A stretch of 64,000 nt of DNA from Anaeromonas sp052088025 (GCF_052088025.1 NZ_JBQCYD010000006.1:6673-70672), one strand, 5' to 3'; shown: positions 9,334 to 18,947, counted from the stretch's first letter. A program made the numbers and translations. The notes: generated by a model from the sequence alone, not told the origin.

Positions 9334-11013
9334 CTACTCTTTTATATATGATACTTTTAGTAATTCATTTATTGATGTAATACCCTTTACTACTAAATCC
9401 TTATTATTTTCATATAAGGAAGTCATGCCATTTGCTTTGGCTAATTCTTTTAAATCATCTATTGAATTATTATTGTTTATATTTTGTCTCATATTCTTAT
9501 CTACTTCTAATACTTCATGAATACTAGTTCTTCCTTTATATCCCGTATTATAACATTTACTACAACCCTTGCCTTTATAAAGTTTTATAGGTTCATATAT
9601 ATTTAAGATATCTTCTTCTTTTTTTTCAGATATATATTCAGTTTTACAGCTATCACATATTTTTCTAACAAGTCTTTGGGCTACTACTCCCATAACTGAG
9701 GAAGCTACAAGATAAGGTTCAATTCCCATATCTACAAGTCTTGATACAGTAGATGCTGCATCATTTGTATGCATTGTGCTTATTACAAGATGTCCTGTGA
9801 TAGCAGCTCTTATTGCAAGCCTTGCTGTTTCTTCATCTCTTATTTCTCCTACCATTATTATATCAGGGTCTTGTCTTAATATAGACCTAAGTCCTGATGA
9901 AAAGGTAAGACCAGATTTAGGATTGATTTGAACTTGATTTATACCATCTAATCTATACTCTACTGGATCTTCAAGCGTTATTATGTTTTTACCTATAGAA
10001 TTGAGTTCTTGTAAGGCTGCATAAAGAGTGGTTGTCTTTCCACTTCCTGTAGGCCCTGTTACAAGTAATATTCCATTAGGATATGACAACAGATTATTAA
10101 ATCTATTTAAATTGTTTTCAGTAAATCCTAGACTCTTTTTGGTCATTATTGTGCTTGTCCTATCTAATATCCTTATAACTATTTTTTCTCCATACACAGT
10201 GGGTAGACTTGATACACGTAAGTCTATACTTCTTCCATCTATGTTCATTTCTACTCTACCATCTTGGGGTAATCTTCTTTCAGCTATATCCATTTTTGAT
10301 ATTATCTTTATTCTTGTGGTTATTGCTGAATGAGTATTTTTAGATGGGGACATAATTTCTTGTAATGTTGCATCTATTCTAAATCTAATTCTAATTCTGT
10401 CTTCATAGGGTTCAATATGTATATCACTAGCTTTTGCTGATATAGCTTGTTTGATAAATGAATTTACAAGTCTAACTACTGGTGCATTATTAATTTCATT
10501 TAACAATTCATCATCTAAATTACTATCTAATTCTATATTATATTGATCTTTTAAATCTTCTATAGCTTTTTCAGCACTCTTTTTACCAAAATACTGTTCT
10601 ATGGAATCTAAAATATCTTTTCTAATAGATATTACAGGAGTTACATCTAGCCCTGTAGCAATTTTTACATCATCTATAGCAAATAAGTTTAAAGGATCTG
10701 CCATAGCTACAGTTAAACTTCCTCTGTTTTTTTTGATAGGAATTAATATGTATTTGCGCGCAAGAGTTTCAGAGACCAAATTAACTACATCAGGATCTAT
10801 AAAGTATTTTTCTAAATCTGCATGAGGTATACCCATTTGAAATTCAAGTACTTCGATTATATCTTCTTCAGTTAGATACCCTTTATCTACTAATTCTTCA
10901 CCTAGTTTATTACCTGTAGCCCTTTGCGTTTTTAAGGCTTCTTCTAATTGTTTTTGTGAAATTTTATTTCCAGAAATTAAAAGATTACCTAATTTTTTTG
11001 GAGTTTTACTCAT
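9334..11013 (-). CDS. pilB: Pilus extension ATPase PilB
   Basis: The protein has an N-terminal MshEN/T2SSE_N domain (to about residue 150) and a C-terminal ATPase with Walker A GPTGSGKTTT near 320, Asp-box, Walker B DPDIIMVGEIRDEE and a tetracysteine zinc site (CDSC...CSKC). It drives pilus assembly from the cytoplasm. An in-frame TTG lies at 11031, but GGTG sits correctly before the ATG at 11013. It follows aroE by about 70 bp with no visible terminator, so it is probably cotranscribed with yqeG-aroE. Confidence 0.95.
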   Translation of the reverse strand: MSKTPKKLGNLLISGNKISQKQLEEALKTQRATGNKLGEELVDKGYLTEEDIIEVLEFQMGIPHADLEKYFIDPDVVNLVSETLARKYILIPIKKNRGSLTVAMADPLNLFAIDDVKIATGLDVTPVISIRKDILDSIEQYFGKKSAEKAIEDLKDQYNIELDSNLDDELLNEINNAPVVRLVNSFIKQAISAKASDIHIEPYEDRIRIRFRIDATLQEIMSPSKNTHSAITTRIKIISKMDIAERRLPQDGRVEMNIDGRSIDLRVSSLPTVYGEKIVIRILDRTSTIMTKKSLGFTENNLNRFNNLLSYPNGILLVTGPTGSGKTTTLYAALQELNSIGKNIITLEDPVEYRLDGINQVQINPKSGLTFSSGLRSILRQDPDIIMVGEIRDEETARLAIRAAITGHLVISTMHTNDAASTVSRLVDMGIEPYLVASSVMGVVAQRLVRKICDSCKTEYISEKKEEDILNIYEPIKLYKGKGCSKCYNTGYKGRTSIHEVLEVDKNMRQNINNNNSIDDLKELAKANGMTSLYENNKDLVVKGITSINELLKVSYIKE

Positions 11014-11083
11014 ATACTCACCCACATTCAAATTTTACTTTGTTATTCTATCTTATTCTACATTTATTCCTAAAATCCTTCTT

Positions 11084-11899
11084 TTATTTAAAAATAAAGG
11101 GATAAATTTTTAAATTTTCTGACATCCATATCTTTTCACTTAAAATAGCTTGATTTAAAAGCATATCTAAACCATTTATAGTTAATTTGCCCTCTTCTTT
11201 AGCTTGTCTTAAAAACAAGGTTTCTTTGGGTTTATATATTATATCGTATATTATTGTCTTTTTACTGAAAATAGAAGTACTTATAGGTTTGTCATATGTA
11301 TTTGGAAACATTCCTATAGGAGTAGTATTTATCACTATATCATATCTGTCTTTTATATTTTCTTTTTTAATGAAATATAAATTTGTATGATTATAATTTT
11401 TCTTTATATCTTCTATTAAATTTAATGCCTTATCCTTATTTCTATTAGTAATAGTAATAGATTTGACATCAATACCTGCAAGTGCAAAAGAAATAGCACG
11501 ACTAGCCCCACCTGAACCTATGATAAGAATATTTTTATCTTTTAATTCTATGCCTTTATCTTTAAAAGATTCCAAAAATCCAAGTCCATCAGTATTAAAA
11601 CCAATAAGTTTTCCACCCACATTTTTCACAGTATTAATAGCCCCAATCTTTTTTGCCAGAGGGTCTATTTCATCTAGATATTTTAATATATCTTCTTTAT
11701 ATGGAATTGTAATGTTAAATCCCTTTATGCCCAATTCCTTTATACCAATTACTGCACTTTTTAAACATTTTACATCAAACGATAGGTAGACTGCATTTAT
11801 ATCATTATATTTAAAGTTAGTATTATGTATATGAGGAGATAAACTTTTTGATATAGGACTTCCAAGAAGACAATATGTTGATGTCTTAGAATCAATCAA
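11084..11899 (-). CDS. aroE: Shikimate dehydrogenase
   Basis: The 271-residue protein has the substrate-binding SKSLSPHIHN motif near residue 15, the catalytic Lys/Asp region (NITIPYKED), NTVKN, and the NADP-binding loop GSGGASRA near residue 128. It reduces 3-dehydroshikimate to shikimate in the chorismate pathway. The start is a TTG directly abutting the yqeG stop, with GGGAGA upstream, so the two genes are coupled. The yqeG-aroE pair then leads into the pilus genes. Confidence 0.95.
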   Translation of the reverse strand: MIDSKTSTYCLLGSPISKSLSPHIHNTNFKYNDINAVYLSFDVKCLKSAVIGIKELGIKGFNITIPYKEDILKYLDEIDPLAKKIGAINTVKNVGGKLIGFNTDGLGFLESFKDKGIELKDKNILIIGSGGASRAISFALAGIDVKSITITNRNKDKALNLIEDIKKNYNHTNLYFIKKENIKDRYDIVINTTPIGMFPNTYDKPISTSIFSKKTIIYDIIYKPKETLFLRQAKEEGKLTINGLDMLLNQAILSEKIWMSENLKIYPFIFK

Positions 11900-12400
11900 T
11901 TAATTCTCTCCCTTTTTAATATTTCTAAGCACAAACCTCTCAAATTTTCTCACTATTGTAGTCCACCAAAATTCCTTAGATCTAATTGGCACAACAAGAA
12001 TAGTATATATACCAACTCTATTTCCACCTAAAACATCAGTAAATATTTGGTCACCTATGATTGCAGTATTAGTTTTATCAGTTTCTAAATAACTCATAGC
12101 CTTTTTAAAAGGAGTTTTAGCAGGTTTTTTTGCTGAATGAACAGTATATATCTTTAATTTTTCAGTAAATTTAACTACCCTATCTTCGTTATTATTTGAT
12201 ACTAAACAGATTTCAAGTCCATGACTTCTTATTTCATCAAACCATTTAATAACACTAGCAGGGGCTGTTTTTTTATCCCAAGCAACTAGTGTATTATCTA
12301 TATCTATAATCAAGCCTTTTATCCCTTTATCTGCTAATTCTTTTAAATTTATTTCAAATATAGAATCCACATATAGATTTGGCACAAGTAAATTTTTCAT
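11900..12400 (-). CDS. yqeG: YqeG family HAD IIIA-type phosphatase
   Basis: A 166-residue haloacid dehalogenase-type protein with motif I DIDNTLVAWD near residue 32, motif II VSNNN near 75, and a motif III region GDQIFTDVLGGN near 116. Homologues in Firmicutes are phosphatases, some linked to phosphatidylglycerophosphate, but the substrate here is not visible. The ATG has AAGGGTGG upstream. It seems to be the first gene of the yqeG-aroE-pil transcription unit, since a terminator lies about 35 bp upstream. Confidence 0.9.
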   Translation of the reverse strand: MKNLLVPNLYVDSIFEINLKELADKGIKGLIIDIDNTLVAWDKKTAPASVIKWFDEIRSHGLEICLVSNNNEDRVVKFTEKLKIYTVHSAKKPAKTPFKKAMSYLETDKTNTAIIGDQIFTDVLGGNRVGIYTILVVPIRSKEFWWTTIVRKFERFVLRNIKKGEN

Positions 12401-12434
12401 ATCATTACCACCCTTATTTCATTCTTAAAAATAC

Positions 12435-12454
12435 AACAGGCATAAATGCCTGTT
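12435..12454 (-). terminator. Intrinsic terminator after the 106-residue gene
   Basis: An 8-bp perfect stem (AACAGGCA with TGCCTGTT) and 4-base loop overlap the stop of the upstream gene. A T-rich tract follows on the minus strand. It separates the MFS/unknown pair from yqeG. Confidence 0.8.
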
Positions 12455-12773
12455 ATATTATATCACATTCTCTTATTTTGGCTACTTTTTTAAGTAGTTC
12501 TATTTTTTCATCATTAGAAAGTTTAGTAACATCTTTTTCTTCAAATTTCTCACTTTTATTTTCATGATTTATATAAACCGTACTTTCTAATTCTGATTTT
12601 AAATGATTATTTAATTCTGTTTCTGATAATTCTTCTGCATTTTCATATTTATTAAATAATTCTTTTGTCATATCTTCATCTGGGTTTAATCTAAAAGCAA
12701 TAGAGTTATTTTTATCTGTAATCAAATTATATAAATTTAAATATTCTCTTTTTTTAGTTCCTTTTCTACTCAT
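12453..12773 (-). CDS. Hypothetical protein, 106 residues
   Basis: I do not recognise this protein. It is soluble, highly charged (Lys, Glu, Asp, Asn), with no signal peptide, Cys pair or obvious motif; the C-terminal half (SNDEKIELLKKVAKI) looks helical. It lies 55 bp downstream of the MFS gene, with GAGGAGA before its ATG and a terminator at its stop. Codon use matches its neighbours, so it is very likely translated. Confidence 0.65.
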   Translation of the reverse strand: MSRKGTKKREYLNLYNLITDKNNSIAFRLNPDEDMTKELFNKYENAEELSETELNNHLKSELESTVYINHENKSEKFEEKDVTKLSNDEKIELLKKVAKIRECDII

Positions 12774-12828
12774 AAAATCATCTCCTCTTATAAGATATTT
12801 TTACCCAAAAACTGTATTAATATTTATT

Positions 12829-13992
12829 TTAATCTAATCTTATACTTTTTGTGTTTAAAAATATAACAATGCTAAATACCGTACTTATTAATAAAGAAAT
12901 TGGGATTATATAAAAGGAATTTTGAGTCCCTATTAAATCATTGAAATATCCTATTAAAAAATTAACTATCATACTTATTCCTGATGCAAAAGAAACCACT
13001 ATACCAGTTACAAAAGAACTGTTTCTTGGGAAAACCTTTGATATAGTTACTACAATAGTTGGAAATATTATAGAAAAGAATATTCCTGATATTGAAACCA
13101 TTAAAAGTCCTTTTGAACCTAATATTAGACCTGTAGTATAAATGAAAGTTGCAAGGGATAAAGAAATTACAACAGATTTAAAATGTCCTACTTTTTCTAC
13201 CACAAATCCTCCAAAAAATCTTCCTATAGTAAATATACCTAAAAATACAGATGAATAAAGTGCGGATTTATTTGCATCAAAATTATATGTAGTTTGCATG
13301 AAATTTATAAACCAATTTGCAGTACTCATTTCTGCTGATATATATAATCCTAGTGCTAGTATGTAGAAGTATGTTAGTTTATTTTTTAATATATAGTTCC
13401 ACTGAATAGTCTTTTCGATTTCATCTTTGTTTTTTTCTGGTATCTTTATTCCAAAGGAAATAATAAAGGCTAATAAAAATAAACTTATAAGTATTAAATA
13501 TATGCTTCTAAAACTAAAACCATTATAAAGCATAAGTCCTGCACCTCTTTGAGTAATGGTTGCACCTACTCCATAAAAAGAATGTATCATATTCATAAGT
13601 ATTGCTTGAAAGGATATGGCAAGTAATGGTATTAATGTATTAACACTTATTACAATAAGTGAAACACCCATATTTATGATAAACATACCAATTAAAAGAA
13701 CTGTAAAATTAGGTGAATAAAATAATAATAATAAAGAAATAATGCAAGAAGCCATACCTAATCTCAATACTTTTCTTTGTCCTATTTTATCACATAATAC
13801 ACCACCTATAAAAGTAAATATCATATATCCAAGAGATGATATTATTAGCATAAGTCCCATTCCAGTATCATCTACATTAAATTCACCTTTAAAAACTGGT
13901 ATGAAAACCCCCCTTAAATTATCACCCATTGAAACTAATATCATAAGTGAAAAAAGGAATACTATTGTTGTTTTATTTTTGATTTTTCTCAA
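12829..13992 (-). CDS. Major facilitator superfamily transporter
   Basis: A 12-helix permease of about 387 residues with the MFS loop signature between helices 2 and 3 (GGVLCDKIGQRKVLR) and a related copy between helices 8 and 9 (GGFVVEKVGHFKS). Polar residues suggest a sugar or drug/H+ porter, but the substrate is unknown. An ATG at 14010 is in frame; GGAG eight bases before the TTG at 13992 argues for the latter. It seems to have its own unit with the following small gene. Confidence 0.85.
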   Translation of the reverse strand: MRKIKNKTTIVFLFSLMILVSMGDNLRGVFIPVFKGEFNVDDTGMGLMLIISSLGYMIFTFIGGVLCDKIGQRKVLRLGMASCIISLLLLFYSPNFTVLLIGMFIINMGVSLIVISVNTLIPLLAISFQAILMNMIHSFYGVGATITQRGAGLMLYNGFSFRSIYLILISLFLLAFIISFGIKIPEKNKDEIEKTIQWNYILKNKLTYFYILALGLYISAEMSTANWFINFMQTTYNFDANKSALYSSVFLGIFTIGRFFGGFVVEKVGHFKSVVISLSLATFIYTTGLILGSKGLLMVSISGIFFSIIFPTIVVTISKVFPRNSSFVTGIVVSFASGISMIVNFLIGYFNDLIGTQNSFYIIPISLLISTVFSIVIFLNTKSIRLD

Positions 13993-14070
13993 ACAAATCT
14001 CTCCAATCATTATATTTATCTTTATATATTATATCATATCTCTTGTCTTTAAATAAGATTGTATATATTA

Positions 14071-14107
14071 AAATAAAGCTTTGCAAGGTTTAGCAAAGCT
14101 TTATTTT
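14071..14107 (-). terminator. Terminator after 122-residue membrane protein gene
   Basis: A 14-bp A/T-flanked perfect stem with an 8-base loop (arms 14071-14084 and 14094-14107) overlaps the stop codon of the upstream gene. The stem is symmetric and could act in both directions. Confidence 0.85.
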
Positions 14108-14469
14108 AATAATTTTTCTATTTTTTTATCAATTAATATAGAATAGATCACTACCGGAATTAATATGCTAAATATTAGAGTTAGAGATTCCCGAATTCCA
14201 TATGTTTTAATAGATACTACTGAAAGTATTACTATAAATATTATAGCTATTATATCAGAGATAATAGCTATCTTCCTACTCCAAGCTTTAAGTATCATAA
14301 GTCCTATTCCACTTATAAAAAGTAATATAGAATATGCTAGCAAAATCCAAGATAAAAAATCATTTAGATTTGGAGTAAGCAAGTAAAAAAATAAAAATAT
14401 ACTTGCTAAAATCATAAAAGCACCAATTATTTTAATTTGTAATTTATCTGTAAGTCCAAAACTATTCAA
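14101..14469 (-). CDS. Small four-helix integral membrane protein
   Basis: This 122-residue protein has four predicted membrane helices (about 14-30, 38-58, 65-85, 92-115) and a lysine-rich C-terminus. No conserved family motif is recognised. It starts with TTG behind GAGGGG, 26 bp after typA, and ends in a strong terminator, so it is probably cotranscribed with typA. Function unknown. Confidence 0.75.
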   Translation of the reverse strand: MNSFGLTDKLQIKIIGAFMILASIFLFFYLLTPNLNDFLSWILLAYSILLFISGIGLMILKAWSRKIAIISDIIAIIFIVILSVVSIKTYGIRESLTLIFSILIPVVIYSILIDKKIEKLLK

Positions 14470-14495
14470 GATATCCCCTCTTTAAAATAGATTAA

Positions 14496-16322
14496 TTAAT
14501 TATTTCTTCCTGCTCTTTTTCTCTTTAATTGATCTAATATTTTCTTTCTAAGTCTAATAGTTTCTGGCGTTATTTCAACTAATTCATCATCTTCTATAAA
14601 CTCTAATGCTTCTTCTAGACTAAATATAATTGGAGGAACAAGTCTTAATGCTTCTTCAGAACCTGATGCTCTCATACTAGTAAGATGTTTTTTCTTGTTT
14701 ACATTTATATCTATATCTTGAGTTTTAGAGTTCATTCCAACTATCATACCTTCATAAACTTCCGTGCCTGCATGAATAAATAAATTCCCTCTATCTTGAA
14801 CATGATACATTCCATAAGTCACCGATGTTCCTGTTTCAGATGCTACTAGGGAACCTCTGCTTCTTGTAGGAATATCACCTTTAAATCTTTCATAGCCATC
14901 AAAAATTGAGTTCATTATACCATTACCCTTTGTATCAGTCATAAATTCAGATCTATATCCAATAAGCCCACGTGCTGGTATAGAGAATATAAGTCTTGTA
15001 TATCCACCTTCAGATGGAACCATATTAACCATTTCACCTTTTCTCTTACCTAGTTTCTCAATTACATTACCCATAAATTCTTCAGGGACATCGATAGTAA
15101 CAAGCTCCATAGGTTCAAATTTCTTTCCATCTATTGTTTTATATAGAACCTTAGGTTTAGATACCATAAATTCATAGCCTTGTCTTCTCATAGTTTCTAT
15201 AAGTATAGATAGATGGAGTTCTCCTCTACCAGATACTGTAAAAGAATCGGCAGAACCTGTTTCTTCAACTTTTAAACTTACATCAGTATGAAGTTCCCTA
15301 AAAAGTCTTTCTCTGATTTGTCTAGAAGTTACATATTTTCCTTCTCTTCCAGCAAAAGGACCATTATTTACAGAGAAAACCATAGATATAGTTGGCTCAG
15401 ATATTTCTACAAATGGTAATGCTACAGGATTTTGAACATCACATATAGTATCACCTATGCTTATTCCTTCAACCCCTGCAATAGCTATTATACTTCCTGC
15501 TCTTGCTTGTTCAACTACCTTTCTATTTAAACCTTCAAATTCAAATAACTTTGTTATTTTTATTTTTTGTTTTTTATCTTCATTTAATAAATTAACCATA
15601 ACAGCTTCTTGATTTGTTTTTATACTACCTCTTTCTACCTTACCAATCCCTATACGTCCAACATATTCATTATAATCAATAGTTGATATAAGAACCTGTA
15701 AATCTCCTTCTTCATCCACTTCTGGTGCAGGTATATGCTCTATAACCGATTTAAATAAAGCTTCCATATCATCTTCTTGTTTGTCCATATCTACTGAAGA
15801 AGTACCCTCTTTTGCAGAAGTAAATACAACAGGAAATTCAATTTGCATCTCATTTGCATCTAATTCTATAAATAAGTCTAACACCTCATCTATTACTTTT
15901 TCAGGTCTAGCTTCTGGTCTGTCTATCTTATTTATAGCTACAATAACTGGTAAGTCTAAATCTAGCGCCTTTTTAAGTACAAATTTTGTCTGTGGCATAG
16001 GTCCTTCAAATGCATCCACTACCAATACTACTCCACTTACCATCTTTAGAACTCGTTCAACTTCACCACCAAAGTCAGCATGTCCTGGTGTATCTATTAT
16101 ATTTATCTTTGTACCCTTGTATTCAACGGCAGTATTTTTTGAAAGTATTGTTATACCTCTTTCTCTTTCTAAATCATTTGAGTCCATAACCCTTTCATTT
16201 ACCTTCTCATTTTTTCTAAAGATTCCACTTTGTTTTAAAAGCTCATCCACAAGTGTAGTTTTACCATGGTCAACATGAGCTATTATTGCTATATTTCTAA
16301 TATCATCTCTTTTGTTATTCAA
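14496..16322 (-). CDS. typA: Translational GTPase TypA/BipA
   Basis: The 608-residue protein has G1 AHVDHGKTTLVD near residue 15, switch DLERERGITI, G3 DTPGHADFGGE, G4 NKIDRP and G5 TSAKEG, followed by EF-G-like domains and the BipA-specific C-terminal domain. TypA is a ribosome-associated GTPase involved in stress adaptation and ribosome assembly. The start is TTG preceded by GAAGG. Length is normal for the family. Confidence 0.97.
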   Translation of the reverse strand: MNNKRDDIRNIAIIAHVDHGKTTLVDELLKQSGIFRKNEKVNERVMDSNDLERERGITILSKNTAVEYKGTKINIIDTPGHADFGGEVERVLKMVSGVVLVVDAFEGPMPQTKFVLKKALDLDLPVIVAINKIDRPEARPEKVIDEVLDLFIELDANEMQIEFPVVFTSAKEGTSSVDMDKQEDDMEALFKSVIEHIPAPEVDEEGDLQVLISTIDYNEYVGRIGIGKVERGSIKTNQEAVMVNLLNEDKKQKIKITKLFEFEGLNRKVVEQARAGSIIAIAGVEGISIGDTICDVQNPVALPFVEISEPTISMVFSVNNGPFAGREGKYVTSRQIRERLFRELHTDVSLKVEETGSADSFTVSGRGELHLSILIETMRRQGYEFMVSKPKVLYKTIDGKKFEPMELVTIDVPEEFMGNVIEKLGKRKGEMVNMVPSEGGYTRLIFSIPARGLIGYRSEFMTDTKGNGIMNSIFDGYERFKGDIPTRSRGSLVASETGTSVTYGMYHVQDRGNLFIHAGTEVYEGMIVGMNSKTQDIDINVNKKKHLTSMRASGSEEALRLVPPIIFSLEEALEFIEDDELVEITPETIRLRKKILDQLKRKRAGRNN

Positions 16323-16453
16323 TATATTTCCTTCTCTCTATAAAAGTTTATTTATCCGACAATCTTCGATATCTTCAACTGTAATACTATATCATATATT
16401 CCTATATACTACAATATTTTATTTTTATTATCAATTATGATAAGATTACTTAT

Positions 16454-16495
16454 GATTAAGAGAAGATATAATTTAAATTATATCTTCTCTTAATC
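16454..16495 (-). terminator. Intrinsic terminator after sigK
   Basis: A perfect 42-base palindrome centred at 16474/16475 overlaps the sigK stop codon. As RNA it forms a long stem rich in A and U. It separates sigK from typA. Confidence 0.85.
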
Positions 16496-17185
16496 CATAG
16501 CCTTATTTAATTTAGTAACAGCTTTTTTTTCTATTCTGGATACGTATGATCTAGAGATTCCAAGCATATTTGCTATTTCTCTTTGTGTTTTACTTCCACA
16601 GTCTAATAAACCATATCTTAATTCTATTATGCTCTTTTCTCTTCCTTTTAACACGTCATTTATCTTATTATATAATTTTTTCACTTGTAATTTTAAATGC
16701 ACTTGATCAATTATCTCATCTGGATCTGTTCCTAAAATATCTAAGAGAGAAATTTCATTACCTTCCTTATCCACACCTATTGGATCTTGTAAGTATACTT
16801 CAGATTTAATTTTTTTATCTGATCTTAAACACATTAATATTTCATTATCTATGCACCTTGCAGCATAAGTTGCAAGCCTTACTCCTTTATTTCTGTTAAA
16901 TGTAGTTATACCTTTAATAAGGCCAATAGTTCCTATAGATATTAAATCATCTATCTCTTTTCCTGAGTTATGGTACTTTTTCACAATATGTGCTACTAAA
17001 CGCAAATTATGTTCGATTAAAATATTTTTTGCATCATCATCTCCCTCTTCATAAAGTATTAAGTATTTTGTTTCATCCTCCTTGCTAAGAGGTTGAGGGA
17101 ATGAATTGTTATTAGAAATATAGCCTAAAAATATTGCTGCTGGTTTAATTAAATTTAATAATGTAAAGAAAAACGAAGCCCACAT
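16490..17185 (-). CDS. sigK: Sporulation sigma factor SigK (uninterrupted)
   Basis: The 231-residue protein has a hydrophobic pro-sequence of about 20 residues, then NSFPQPLS, region 2 (EHNLRLVAHIVKKY, DLISIGTIGLIKGI) and region 4 (GISRSYVSRIEKKA). This is pro-SigK, the late mother-cell sigma factor. The gene is continuous, with no skin-type element. The frame extends to 17218, but GGAGGTG nine bases before the ATG at 17185, and the alignment with known pro-SigK, set that start. A CATA-N3-TA element upstream resembles a SigE/SigK promoter. Confidence 0.95.
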   Translation of the reverse strand: MWASFFFTLLNLIKPAAIFLGYISNNNSFPQPLSKEDETKYLILYEEGDDDAKNILIEHNLRLVAHIVKKYHNSGKEIDDLISIGTIGLIKGITTFNRNKGVRLATYAARCIDNEILMCLRSDKKIKSEVYLQDPIGVDKEGNEISLLDILGTDPDEIIDQVHLKLQVKKLYNKINDVLKGREKSIIELRYGLLDCGSKTQREIANMLGISRSYVSRIEKKAVTKLNKAMD

Positions 17186-17220
17186 TAATTCGCACACCTC
17201 CAAAATATTATTCCACATTA

Positions 17221-17250
17221 TAAGGTATGCTTTTAATTATGTCTTTGTGC
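17221..17250 (-). promoter_or_regulatory. Candidate SigE/SigK-type promoter of sigK
   Basis: On the minus strand CATACCTTA (plus 17221-17229) fits the SigK -10 pattern CATA-N3-TA, with an AC dinucleotide 17 bases upstream as a possible -35. It lies about 36 bp before the sigK start. The motifs are short, so chance match is possible. Confidence 0.4.
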
Positions 17251-17259
17251 AAGTCTACT

Positions 17260-18882
17260 TTATTTTTCTAAATTTATTTTTCTTATTATTTCATTAAAAA
17301 CTTCTACAGCAGTAGAAGATGAGTATTTTTCTCCTATATCTTCTACTATCACAGTTACTACATATTTTGGATTGTCTATGGGAGAAAACCCTGTAAATAA
17401 TCCATTAATCTTATCATTAATAGCCTGTGCAGTGCCTGTTTTACCTGCTGCACCATGAAACTCTTCTAAATCTATATATGATTTAGCAGTTCCTTCTTTT
17501 ACTACTGATTCCATATAATTTTTAACTATATCTGTGTACTCACTTTCAATAATCCATTCATCATTTTTTCTTTCAAAAGTTTTAGAAATATCTCCTTTAT
17601 TTGTAGCATATCCTTTTATAATAGACATATCTTTTTTTATTCCATTATTAGCTATAATCATAGTCACATTATTGATTTGAAGAGGAGTTAACCTTATATG
17701 CTCTTGACCTAGTGCTAGATTTCCTATTGTTGGTCCTAATACATCCTTTTCATCTGAAATATATCCCTTTTTTTCTCTATCTAAACCTATATCCACTTTT
17801 TCTGTTAAGTCTAATTTTTTAACCATATCTATAATCTTATCTCCACCTAGTTTATTTGCTAAATCTATAAATGTGGTATTACAAGATACTGCATAAGCCT
17901 CTTTTAATGTTAATTCTCCATGGGCTACTTTATCATGACAAGGATATAATCGGTTTTTAATAGTAATACTACCAGTACAATTATACTTTTCATTTAAATC
18001 AATATGTTCATTTAAAGCTGCAAGTAACACTACAGTTTTAAATATAGATGCAGGATAATATTCAATTTGTATAGCTCTGTTCATTTGTGCATTATCTTTT
18101 AAATTATTACTTTTACTAATATCATTTAAATCAAAATCTGGTTGGCTAGTAAGAGCTAATATATCACCTGTTTCTCTTTCAGTAACTATAACAGAACCTT
18201 TATAGTTTCTTTCCTCCATTGCATCTTCAACAATCTTTTGTATATTATAATCAATAGTTAATTGAATAGAATTTCTTATAACATCGTCATTTTTACTGAC
18301 AATTAAAGAATTTTTATTATTACTTAAAAGCCTACTTTTCCCATCTAAGGTTAAAGATATTTTATCATTATTAACTTTAGATAAGGTAGAATTAAATTGT
18401 TTTTTTATACCTAATCCATCTCCATTTTCATTTATATATCCAATTACATGTGAAAGCAATTTATCGTCACTATATTCTTTTTTTTCTTCAATAATTATTC
18501 CATTTTCTATAGATTTAATATTTTTTTTAGCTGGTAATTTTGTTATAGAACCTTCATTATTTTTAATAGTTTTATCTAATTGATCTTTAGTGAGTTTTGT
18601 TTTTTCAAGTATATATTTTTTATAGTCCATATTTTCTTTTAAGTTATTTATTGATATATACATATAATTTTCTTTTTCTCTATTAGTAATTAACTTCATA
18701 TTTCTATCATATATGTTTCCACTATTTGAATTTACAATTTCATAATTTCTTTGATTTTCTGCTTTTTCCTTAAATTTGTCTCCTGAAATTATTTGAACTG
18801 AAAAAATTCTAATTATTAGTAGTATAAAAACAAATACAAAAAATTTATATGAAGTTAATAATCTATTATTCTTTTTAAGCAT
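17260..18882 (-). CDS. Class B penicillin-binding protein (PbpI/YrrR-like)
   Basis: A 540-residue D,D-transpeptidase with one N-terminal membrane helix (about 9-30), a dimerisation region and a transpeptidase domain. The active-site motifs are SIFK, SCN and KTGTAQ. It cross-links peptidoglycan outside the membrane. By position after udk it matches B. subtilis pbpI (yrrR), though greA and yrrS are absent. The frame extends to a TTG at 18897; GGAGG eight bases before the ATG at 18882 decides the start. That Shine-Dalgarno lies in the 3' arm of a strong hairpin. Confidence 0.9.
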   Translation of the reverse strand: MLKKNNRLLTSYKFFVFVFILLIIRIFSVQIISGDKFKEKAENQRNYEIVNSNSGNIYDRNMKLITNREKENYMYISINNLKENMDYKKYILEKTKLTKDQLDKTIKNNEGSITKLPAKKNIKSIENGIIIEEKKEYSDDKLLSHVIGYINENGDGLGIKKQFNSTLSKVNNDKISLTLDGKSRLLSNNKNSLIVSKNDDVIRNSIQLTIDYNIQKIVEDAMEERNYKGSVIVTERETGDILALTSQPDFDLNDISKSNNLKDNAQMNRAIQIEYYPASIFKTVVLLAALNEHIDLNEKYNCTGSITIKNRLYPCHDKVAHGELTLKEAYAVSCNTTFIDLANKLGGDKIIDMVKKLDLTEKVDIGLDREKKGYISDEKDVLGPTIGNLALGQEHIRLTPLQINNVTMIIANNGIKKDMSIIKGYATNKGDISKTFERKNDEWIIESEYTDIVKNYMESVVKEGTAKSYIDLEEFHGAAGKTGTAQAINDKINGLFTGFSPIDNPKYVVTVIVEDIGEKYSSSTAVEVFNEIIRKINLEK

Positions 18883-18888
18883 AAAAAA

Positions 18889-18936
18889 TACCTCCAAGAT
18901 GTTTTATTATAGTATTTCCAAAACATCTTAAAGGTA
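18889..18936 (-). terminator. Terminator/RBS-sequestering hairpin between udk and pbp
   Basis: Arms 18920-18936 and 18889-18905 form a 17-bp stem with two G-U pairs and a 14-base loop, followed directly by six T residues and then the pbp ATG. This is an intrinsic terminator for udk. The 3' arm includes the GGAGG of the pbp gene. The loop contains TATAAT on the minus strand, a possible -10 element from which transcripts would lack the 5' arm. Confidence 0.8.
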
Positions 18937-18947
18937 TGATAATATTT

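Noticed and set aside
15781..16278. 165-residue plus-strand ORF opposite typA
   Set aside because: Antisense shadow of a highly conserved GTPase.
16454..16495. 42-base palindrome as recombination site for a skin element
   Set aside because: It overlaps the sigK stop, not the internal site known for skin elements, and fits a terminator.
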